This document shows, in pieces, positions 13,454-18,327 of a stretch of DNA of 18,327 nucleotides. Position numbers and translations under genes: made by a program. Under the pieces are notes generated by a model. It ran no database searches, was not told the origin of the DNA, and saw only the letters and a list, made by a program, of their open reading frames with translations. The stretch's first letter is position 1; each line of letters starts with the position of its first letter. Where the stretch lies: assembly GCA_963580245.1 (NCBI GenBank), contig CAUZJO010000100.1, positions 1 to 18,327 of the forward strand, written 5' to 3'. This DNA is from CAUZJO01 sp963580245 (GTDB lineage Bacteria > Sumerlaeota > Sumerlaeia > MVZB01).

Positions 13454-13553
13454 ACATAATACTGGGTTGCAGCTGACCGATCCGCGCGTCACGCCCTTGC
13501 AAAGCAAAGGGCACTCCATGCAGCCGTAGCTGAAAGCGAAGTTGAATAGCGAG
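13454..13553 (+). other. Short gap with hairpin between the second and third nuclease-fold genes
   Basis: GCCCTT (13493-13498) pairs with AAGGGC (13507-13512), extendable by GC/GC. There is no following T-tract, so it is not a clear terminator. The two genes may be co-transcribed. Confidence 0.35.
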
Positions 13554-14549
13554 ATGGGAAGGACTTCGTCAACTCCAGAGATTGCCGTTGCTGGAGTCTG
13601 CGAACGCGACGTGGACCTCCTGCTACTGGAAGAGTTCGTTGCTTCACGGGCCTTCCAAAACTGGTTCCTAACCACGGTGACCGAGCAGGGACTGCACGCA
13701 AAGCGCCTCGTCCATGCGGCGCGGTCAGCTACGCTATCAAATGGCGAATCGGACCTCGAACTAACCTTCGAGTCCCAAGATGGCAGGGGAAAGCGTCTCC
13801 TAATCGAGAACAAAATCTCTGCGGGTCTCCAACCCCGTCAAGCAGAGCGTTACCGAGAGCGGGGGCGTTCCTATGTTCGGCGCGGCGACTGCCAAGAATT
13901 CTGTACAGTGCTTATTGCGCCTTCTAAGTATCTTGGAAAGGGTGGGGACAAGAAAGGATTTGATGTGACCTTGTCTTACGAGGCTATCCGTGATCACCTC
14001 AAACAATCTGGAGATGAGCGAGCCTTCTATTTGGACTATATGCTCTCGAAGGCCATTGAGAAGGCGACTCATGGGTGGCAACTCGTCGAAGACGAACCCG
14101 TCACTCGTTTTTGGCGGAAGTACTGGGAGTTAGCATGTCAGATTGCACCGGAACTGGAACTTCCGGAACCAGCGCCCAAGCCTTCGGGTTCAAGTTTCGT
14201 CTACTTTCAACCCAGCGGTCTTCCTGCGCACGTTATCCTGTGCCACAAAGTAGCCTATGGAAATGTTGATTTGCAGTTCGCTGGAATGGGCAAGCGGTTA
14301 TCAGAGCTCCGACAGGAATTCGGTTCCAAGCTTTCCTCTGAAATGAGTATACTGAAGGCGTCGAAATCAGCGGTAATTCGAGTAAAAGTTCCTCGTATCG
14401 ATATGACGGAGAAACTAGATGACCTTGAGGGCAGAATAACCGAAGGAATTCGTGTTGCACAGATCGTCCTGGAGTGGTTTCTAGAAACCTCGGCAACTTC
14501 TCTTGCAGGTAAGCAAGCCATCAGTGGGTTCAAGAAGGGGGCTCGCTGA
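13554..14549 (+). CDS. PD-(D/E)XK nuclease superfamily protein (331 aa)
   Basis: ATG 13554 is preferred over the TTG four codons upstream. The nuclease core is near the N terminus: an acidic GESDLEL (D at about residue 67 of this start), then a beta-hairpin, then LLIENKISAG (E and K of the E-x-K motif at about 85 and 87), followed by LQPRQAERYRERG with the helix Gln common in this superfamily. This matches the PD-(D/E)XK_4-type proteins that often occur alone or in defence islands. The C-terminal half (about 180-331) is unassigned and contains aromatic-rich beta strands (SSFVYFQPSGLP) and a charged helical end. All catalytic residues look present. A 6-bp hairpin TGAGGC-TCGC-GCCTCA overlaps the stop codon. 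Confidence 0.75.
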   Translation: MGRTSSTPEIAVAGVCERDVDLLLLEEFVASRAFQNWFLTTVTEQGLHAKRLVHAARSATLSNGESDLELTFESQDGRGKRLLIENKISAGLQPRQAERYRERGRSYVRRGDCQEFCTVLIAPSKYLGKGGDKKGFDVTLSYEAIRDHLKQSGDERAFYLDYMLSKAIEKATHGWQLVEDEPVTRFWRKYWELACQIAPELELPEPAPKPSGSSFVYFQPSGLPAHVILCHKVAYGNVDLQFAGMGKRLSELRQEFGSKLSSEMSILKASKSAVIRVKVPRIDMTEKLDDLEGRITEGIRVAQIVLEWFLETSATSLAGKQAISGFKKGAR

Positions 14550-14603
14550 GGCTCGCGCCTCATAATCCCAGACGTTGGGCAAGGTAGGAAAGGTGGATTG
14601 ATA

Positions 14604-14678
14604 ATGCCAAACGGAGGATCAGACTGTTGCGGCACCTGCTGGTTTAATCGAAAGAACCACGGGGAGGCTGGCTACAAG
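14604..14678 (+). pseudogene. 5' fragment of a Cys-rich conserved protein (MPNGGSDCCGTC family)
   Basis: An ATG with a good ribosome site (AAAGGTGG about nine bases upstream) begins MPNGGSDCCGTCWFNRKN, then HGEAGY. To my recollection this start is characteristic of a small conserved hypothetical family found in cyanobacteria and other bacteria, of roughly 90-110 residues with more Cys and His further on. Here the similarity ends at about codon 24, and the frame continues into the sequence of the next gene fragment. The rest of the gene is missing. The family recall should be verified by search. Confidence 0.55.
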
Positions 14679-15235
14679 CGCTCGGCACCGACGGCGGTGG
14701 GAACATCCTGGCCAATCCGCTGTTTGTGGACGCGGACAACCCTGCCGGGCCGGACGGCATCTGGCTGACCGAGGACGATGGGCTGGCGCTCCAAATGGAT
14801 TTCCCGTGTATCAACGCGGGGACGACGGACAATGCGCCGGAGAACGACATCCTCGGCCGTCTACGCGACGCCATGCCCGACATCGGCGCTTATGAGTTTC
14901 CAGGTGTCGAACCGACGCCAACACCCGCTCCGCCATCCGCGCCAACAATCGCGCTCGCCCTGACGATCATTATCACGGACCCCAGCGCGGTCGATCCGGG
15001 CCAGACGGTCTTCTACACCTACCGCTGGACCAGCGACGGCAGCGATGAAGTCACCCACGGTCCGACCGAGGCGCTTCAAGACACCCTGACCGAAACGGAC
15101 CTGGTGCAGCCGGGCGAAACGTGGACCGTCACCGTCACGCCATCGGCCGGCGGGATAGAAGGCGAGAGCGTCGAGGCCAAGGTTAAAATCCTGAACCCGG
15201 AAAGCGGCGTGGCGGTGTGGATTGTGTATCGGTGA
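14648..15235 (+). pseudogene. 3' end of a secreted parallel beta-helix protein
   Basis: The frame is open from 14648 (after TAA 14645-14647) but the recognisable protein starts near 14667 without its own start: GGWLQALGTDGGGNILANP, LFVD, then FPCINAGTTDNAPENDILG, then MPDIGAYEF. This is the last coil of the pectate-lyase-like beta-helix proteins (pattern NPLFVD, CIDAGT, DIGAYE). It is followed by a Pro/Thr linker (EPTPTPAPPSAPT) and one Ig-like domain (about codons 95-185, FYTYRW and WTVTVTPSAG), and ends AVWIVYR, similar to the tails of the two other secreted proteins. The signal peptide and most of the helix are missing. A GTG at 14726 could start a shorter product, but it would lack a signal peptide. 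Confidence 0.75.
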
Positions 15236-15711
15236 TCGTGGACATGAGCCGGCGGATATGCGTGGAGCTTTACAAGGCCATCGTGAAACTGCGCCCCGAG
15301 TGGCATCACGAGGACGACGACAAGGGGCTGATCAAGGTGGTGATGACCGGCTCGGCGTCGGACCCGCTGGATTGGCAGCCGCACGTCCGCAACAAGGCGC
15401 GGCGCGAGGCGATGGCCAAACGGTTCAAGGACGAGAACGACCCGCTCAAGCTGGTGATCGTGCGGGACATGTGGCTGACGGGGTTTGATTGTCCGTGCAT
15501 GCACTCGATGTACGTGGACAAACCGATGCGGGGGCACGGGCTGATGCAGGCCATCGCGCGGGTCAATCGGGTGTTCAAGGACAAGCCGGGGGGCCTGGTG
15601 GTGGATTACCTGGGGCTGGCCGACCAGCTCAAGCGGGCACTGCGGAATTACACCGCAAGCGGCGGGTGGATATCACGGAGTAAAATTGTACCGCCGAGCG
15701 TAAATGGTTAG
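15232..15711 (+). pseudogene. hsdR: Internal fragment of a type I restriction enzyme HsdR subunit
   Basis: From 15232 the frame reads VIVDMSRRICVELYKAIVKL, then KVVMTGSASD, then RDMWLTGFDCPCMHSMYVD, then QAIARVNRVFKDKPGGLVVD, all typical of the second RecA-like motor domain of HsdR (the ATP-dependent DNA-translocating restriction subunit). Motif V (TGFD) and motif VI (QAIARVNR) are visible. CPCMH replaces the usual APC/SLH. The match ends near 15665 (NYTASGG); the last residues WISRSKIVPPSVNG do not fit. The N-terminal nuclease, first motor domain and C terminus are absent, and no HsdM or HsdS is nearby. It is therefore a dead fragment, overlapping by four bases the preceding pseudogene. Confidence 0.85.
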
Positions 15712-15955
15712 GGGAAGTGGCTCCACTGCCGGGGTCCGGTCCGATAGGCTCTGAGGCTCCCCCGTTTGGGGTAGACTTGTCATCGGGCCGGGATGGTGCC
15801 TTGGGGTGGCAGTTTCGAGGGGAACGAATCCTGGAATCCCTGAGCCTCAGAAGCCGACGAATTCCATGGGCCGACGGCACTCCGGTGACAGAGCTCGGAT
15901 AAAGGTCTTCCGATCCAAGGTGAGGCCCCGAGCCGGGAGGAATAGGCCATCAAGA

Positions 15956-16015
15956 AATGTTTCCCGAATGTTTCCGGGAACGGGGCCGGAATCGGGCCAG
16001 AACGGAGGCGGAACC
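15956..16015 (+). repeat. Dispersed ~60-bp repeat, copy 2
   Basis: Begins AATGTTTCCCGAATGTTTCC and continues through GGGAACGGGGCCGGAA to CAGAACGGAGGCGGAACC. It aligns with the reverse complement of 8761-8820. TTCCCG and CGGGAA inside it can also pair. It ends about 65 bp before the tRNA gene. Confidence 0.6.
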
Positions 16016-16034
16016 GGCGAATTTAGATATTGCT

Positions 16035-16062
16035 TTGACTCTTACTGGGGCCTTGATACCAT
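16035..16062 (+). promoter_or_regulatory. Promoter of the tRNA-Arg gene
   Basis: TTGACT (16035-16040; five of six) and TACCAT (16057-16062; four of six) are spaced by 16 bp. The predicted start, near 16069, is about a dozen bases before the mature tRNA 5' end. Confidence 0.55.
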
Positions 16063-16080
16063 TGACTTTGTATCCCACGC

Positions 16081-16156
16081 GCCCTCGTAGCTCAGGGGAT
16101 AGAGCACCGGATTCCTAATCCGGGTGTCGCAGGTTCAATTCCTGCCGGGGGCGCCA
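16081..16156 (+). tRNA. tRNA-Arg (anticodon CCU)
   Basis: The full cloverleaf can be drawn by hand. Acceptor GCCCTCG (16081-16087) pairs with CGGGGGC (16146-16152, one G-U pair). D stem GCTC/GAGC (16090-16093, 16102-16105). Anticodon stem CCGGA/TCCGG (16107-16111, 16119-16123) with loop TTCCTAA, anticodon CCT at 16114-16116. T arm GCAGG-TTCAATT-CCTGC. Discriminator G at 16153 and encoded CCA at 16154-16156. It reads AGG codons. The gene is intact and adjoins the integrase gene, so its 3' half is the likely integration site. Confidence 0.95.
16129..16156 (+). other. Inferred attachment site in the tRNA 3' end
   Basis: The T arm and acceptor 3' strand are the usual crossover for tyrosine-recombinase elements, which restore the tRNA on integration. 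The integrase stop codon lies only seven bases beyond. No second copy of this sequence was found in the window, so the other boundary would be beyond 18327. The exact core is not determined. Confidence 0.5.
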
Positions 16157-16162
16157 TTGATT

Positions 16163-17245
16163 TTATTGAACTTGGCTCTCTTCGGATTGCTCGATCTCGC
16201 CTGACTCACACCCCGAACTCACACCCCTTAGAATGTCTTCAATGCCTATGATTTGAGCGTTGCTACGGGCGTGACAGTAGCGATCCGTGGTGGAAGTTTG
16301 GCAGTGCCCTAGGATTGCTTTCAACTGGAATGGATTCGCGTTCACTGCCTCAGCTTGTATCGTTGCAAAGGTGTGGCGGAAGGAATGCGCCGTGAGCTTG
16401 TGACCCAACTCATTGTACTTCGGAACGCCGGCTCGCTCCAGAATCCGGTCAAACAAGTGAGCCAAGCTACTATTTGATGGGAACACATGTATGCCCTTGA
16501 CCCGCTCCATCTGCCGGACCAGCCGGTCCATTACCTCCACCGGAATGCGTATTACCCTTTGCTTGTCCTCCTGACCGGGCTTCATCTTGGCGGTCCGGAT
16601 CGTCACAGTGCCGTGTTCGACATCCACTTCTCTCTTCAGCAACGCCACATGGTTCGACCGAGTTGATGGGATCACTTCTGCGGGCCGCGCACCGGTCACT
16701 AACAACAGCATGAACAGGGCCTCGTGAGTCTCGTCTTGAACGGCGGAAAAGAACCGCCGTAATTCCGGGCCTGCGAAGTGCCGCTGTCGTGTCTTTCTGC
16801 CTTGCCTTGACTCAGGCTTGGCCACGTGGAAGCCGTTGTGCCGGAGAAGGCAGAAGATTGATCCGAGGTCCTTGTTGACCGTGCTCGTAGCGCGTTCCCG
16901 TAGGCGAAACCGTTGAAAGTCCCCAAGCAGCTCGGTTGTGATCTTCTCCAACTCGATGTCTCGCTTCAACCACTTGAGAAAGATTCTCAAGCTGTCACTG
17001 GCGCGTTCGGCAGCGCGAATCCCCACGTCCTGTTCTGCTCGTGCGATCTCAGCGACCATTGCCTGAGAGAATCTGAGCAACTTGCCGCGCCGTTTTCTGT
17101 GTAACTCGGCCAAGCCTTCGAGCTCCGGTGTTTTTGCCCGTGCCCGCCGCTTGTCGGTCTCGCCGGTCGAGCGAGTCCAACTCCTGCCGTTCACTTTGGT
17201 CTGGTAGTGCCAGACCTTCGAGTTTCGATAACGTCGAAGTGCCAT
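16163..17245 (-). CDS. Tyrosine recombinase / integrase (360 aa)
   Basis: Catalyses site-specific integration and excision. Residues about 1-55 are an Arg/Lys-rich arm-binding-like part, 56-150 a SAM-like core-binding domain, and about 157-340 the catalytic domain. All catalytic residues are visible: R187 in VTGARPAE, a Lys near 220-222 (RTAKMKPG), H287 and R290 in HSFRHTFA, H314 in ILGHCQTS and the nucleophile Y323 in TTDRYCH. Length is normal. ATG 17245 follows GGGAGG at about seven bases. Its 3' end faces the 3' end of tRNA-Arg(CCU), the standard layout for tRNA-integrating islands. It lies downstream of, and overlaps, the excisionase-like frame, so the two are probably one transcript. Confidence 0.95.
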   Translation of the reverse strand: MALRRYRNSKVWHYQTKVNGRSWTRSTGETDKRRARAKTPELEGLAELHRKRRGKLLRFSQAMVAEIARAEQDVGIRAAERASDSLRIFLKWLKRDIELEKITTELLGDFQRFRLRERATSTVNKDLGSIFCLLRHNGFHVAKPESRQGRKTRQRHFAGPELRRFFSAVQDETHEALFMLLLVTGARPAEVIPSTRSNHVALLKREVDVEHGTVTIRTAKMKPGQEDKQRVIRIPVEVMDRLVRQMERVKGIHVFPSNSSLAHLFDRILERAGVPKYNELGHKLTAHSFRHTFATIQAEAVNANPFQLKAILGHCQTSTTDRYCHARSNAQIIGIEDILRGVSSGCESGEIEQSEESQVQ

Positions 17246-17462
17246 AGTTATTGCCTCCCTCTATTTCAAAGAACTGGGCACGCCAGCGATCTAATGCCTC
17301 CGGATCGAACCGCAGAGTTCGGGGTCCGAGCCGGATGCAAGGGATTACACCCTGGCGCGCCAAGCGTTTGAGGGTGGCCTCTCCAATGCCTAGCATCGCC
17401 GCTACCGCCGGAACTTTCAAGAGATTTGCCATTTCGTGCTGCTGTTCAACCTCGAACGCCAC
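17049..17462 (-). CDS. Excisionase-like HTH (MerR/HTH_17 type) protein with extended overlapping tail
   Basis: Residues about 13-61 form a compact DNA-binding domain of the helix-turn-helix 17 type found in excisionases: LLKVPAVAAMLGIGEATLKR, then IPCIRLGPRTLRF, then DPEALDRW. Such proteins direct excision together with the integrase. The start is uncertain: GTG 17462 (137 aa) or ATG 17432 (MANLLKV, 127 aa); neither has a strong Shine-Dalgarno. Excisionases usually end soon after the DRW region, but here the frame continues for some 70 low-information residues, overlapping the integrase by 197 bp in another frame. A TAG in the neighbouring frame just after FFE suggests the original stop was lost by a one-base indel. 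Confidence 0.75.
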   Translation of the reverse strand: MAFEVEQQHEMANLLKVPAVAAMLGIGEATLKRLARQGVIPCIRLGPRTLRFDPEALDRWRAQFFEIEGGNNYGTSTLSKLEGLALPDQSERQELDSLDRRDRQAAGTGKNTGARRLGRVTQKTARQVAQILSGNGR

Positions 17463-17490
17463 CTTTTGCGGTGACGAGTCTTACTCCGAT

Positions 17491-17559
17491 CTATCTTGTC
17501 GTGAACGAGCCTCGGGTCGGTTCCGAGCTCGAAGAGAAAGTGGTAGCGGTTCGCTGCAT
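17491..17559 (-). CDS. 22-aa Ser/Thr-rich leader ORF candidate
   Basis: ATG 17559 is preceded by a perfect GGAGG (17568-17572 complement) at eight bases, the best ribosome site in this part of the window. The frame (MQRTATTFSSSSEPTRGSF and three more residues) stops at TAG 17491-17493, shortly before the excisionase-like gene. It may be a leader peptide, or the site may belong to a longer gene broken by a frameshift; an alternative frame (17417-17617) overlaps it. No family. Confidence 0.35.
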   Translation of the reverse strand: MQRTATTFSSSSEPTRGSFTTR

Positions 17560-17591
17560 AGCTGTGGCCTCCAAATATGTACAACGCACTA

Positions 17592-18149
17592 TCATTTATA
17601 TGCATGTGCCCCGTCATTTATGGGTGATAAGAACCGACATTTGCTGGGTTCGGCATGCGATAAAACACCATGTTCTGACGGTTCCCGTGTCGCATACTGT
17701 TGTTTTCCTCTGGCTATTGGCTCCTTTCTCAAAATAATCCCTTTTAACCATCGCTTCGTATCCGGGTCCGCCGATATAGGTAGCTTGCGAGCAACCCGCA
17801 GCATCTCCTTCGCCCACGCCGACCTGTGGTCCGGAGTCATCTCCTCGAACCAAACCGCAGCGTTCTGCGCAGCTGTGACCTCCGTGCTCCACTCGTCGAC
17901 TTGCATCTCCGCCGGCGTCCAGCCAGCTCCATTCTCGCCCCGCTCCCCAGCATCCCGAGGCGACTCCACGTCCAGCAGCTCCTCCGCAAGGCGTTCCAGC
18001 CAACGCCGCGAGCGGCTGGGCAGCTGGTGGTAGGTGTCGCTCTCCTCGACCGCGTCCATCAGTTCTTCAGCGGAGAGGGTACTGGGCGGCCTGGAGGGCG
18101 TTTCTCCACCCGTCGTCGTGGTGCCGTCTCCCTCGTTCAATAAATCCAT
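17592..18149 (-). CDS. Hypothetical protein of the integrative element (185 aa)
   Basis: ATG 18149 is preferred over the earlier in-frame ATG 18182 because GAGGTAA lies just upstream at a good distance. The N-terminal 30 residues are Thr/Gly/Pro-rich and probably disordered (GDGTTTTGGETPSRPPS). Residues about 30-145 look like an acidic alpha-helical domain (ELMDAVEESDTYHQLPSRSR; AVWFEEMTPDHRSAWAKEML). The last 40 residues are basic and low in structure. No signal peptide, membrane segment, or known motif is seen. Same strand as the excisionase and integrase genes; likely cargo or a core gene of the element. Function not recognised. Confidence 0.65.
   Translation of the reverse strand: MDLLNEGDGTTTTGGETPSRPPSTLSAEELMDAVEESDTYHQLPSRSRRWLERLAEELLDVESPRDAGERGENGAGWTPAEMQVDEWSTEVTAAQNAAVWFEEMTPDHRSAWAKEMLRVARKLPISADPDTKRWLKGIILRKEPIARGKQQYATREPSEHGVLSHAEPSKCRFLSPINDGAHAYK
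17595..17600 (-). promoter_or_regulatory. Possible -10 element for the excisionase-integrase transcript
   Basis: TATAAA on the minus strand, preceded two bases upstream by TG. No good -35 was found at the normal distance. It would start transcription near 17588 and include the 17559 leader frame. Confidence 0.3.
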
Positions 18150-18192
18150 CTCGTTACCTCGCAAGGTCCTGCGTCTCATCACAAGGGGTGCA

Positions 18193-18327
18193 TTACGTCG
18201 CCGTTCTGGAGCTGCGACGAAACCCCCACGCGCACAGCTCTGTCATGGGCCTCGTGGTCGCCAGGATGCGGTGACGCTTTCGAAGATCAGGTTTTGTCAC
18301 CGTCGCATCCGTTTTCACGCTGGCGCA
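18193..18327 (-). CDS. Possible C-terminal end of a gene entering from the right
   Basis: The only minus-strand frame open from the right edge runs 44 codons to TAA 18193-18195 (…KTDATVTKPDLRKRHRILAT…). It is basic and matches no family I recognise. It is crossed by the inverted repeats at 18259-18325, so it may be non-coding. Confidence 0.2.
   Translation of the reverse strand, partial: CASVKTDATVTKPDLRKRHRILATTRPMTELCAWGFRRSSRTAT
18259..18325. repeat. Nested imperfect inverted repeats at the right edge
   Basis: CGCCAG (18259-18264) faces CTGGCG (18320-18325), and GGATGCG plus GTGAC (18264-18275) face GTCAC plus CGCATCC (18296-18300 and 18304-18310). The unequal spacers would leave bulges in a long folded hairpin. 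There is no T-tract. It may be a structural or recombination site of the integrative element. Confidence 0.4.

Larger units (their letters stand above)
15712..16080. other. Gene-free region before the tRNA
   Basis: About 370 bp with no supported gene. It contains a 10-bp inverted repeat TCTGAGGCTC (15750-15759) / GAGCCTCAGA (15842-15851), the second copy of the dispersed repeat (15956-16015), and the tRNA promoter. Confidence 0.5.

Noticed and set aside
13454..14640. Integron attC sites between the nuclease-fold genes (GTTGAAT near 13537, CGTTGGGC near 14572)
   Set aside because: The matching RYYYAAC half-sites and the long imperfect palindromes of attC are not present, and no integron integrase is in the window.
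1..18327. CRISPR array or tandem short repeats
   Set aside because: No regularly spaced 23-40 bp direct repeats with unique spacers; the only tandem repeats are coding ones in the seven-repeat gene.

Overview
The window looks like a chromosomal accessory region from an environmental, high-GC Gram-negative bacterium. The best guess is Planctomycetota (Phycisphaerae-like) or a neighbouring uncultured phylum such as Hydrogenedentota or Sumerlaeota. The reasons are a very large secreted CotH/lamin-tail protein, repeat-rich secreted proteins, and many fragments of IS630, IS256 and IS66 transposases. No marker gene fixes the phylum, so this is inference.

Left part (1-8.7 kb): the 3' end of an IS630 transposase carrying a frameshift; a secreted 273-aa protein on the minus strand with a strong Shine-Dalgarno, a 5'-UTR hairpin and a clear intrinsic terminator; about 1.4 kb of poorly recognisable DNA with several small minus-strand reading frames, two of them joined by an ATGA overlap; a signal-peptide ORF that runs into an IS256 remnant; and an 1806-aa secreted CotH protein followed by an IS66 remnant. 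The 273-aa protein is homologous to a module that appears twice inside the CotH domain of the giant protein. Both proteins, and a third secreted-protein fragment at 14.6-15.2 kb, end in a similar short tail with a W-x-[LV]-Y pattern at the C terminus.

Middle part (8.7-14.6 kb): a spacer with a roughly 60-bp dispersed repeat; a 708-aa secreted protein built of seven repeats, a likely seven-bladed beta-propeller, with a good sigma70-like promoter; then a visibly more A+T-rich island of three consecutive plus-strand genes, each with a different nuclease fold: VRR-NUC-like (catalytic Asp apparently lost), GIY-YIG-like, and PD-(D/E)XK. This trio is the best candidate for an undescribed defence-type locus.

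Right part (14.6-18.3 kb): three truncated genes are butted together (the start of a Cys-rich conserved protein, the end of a parallel beta-helix secreted protein, and a piece of a type I restriction HsdR subunit). Then comes an intact tRNA-Arg(CCU) with its own promoter. Abutting its 3' end is a complete tyrosine recombinase, with an excisionase-like HTH gene and a hypothetical gene upstream of it. This is the integrase end of a tRNA-targeted integrative element that continues beyond the right edge.
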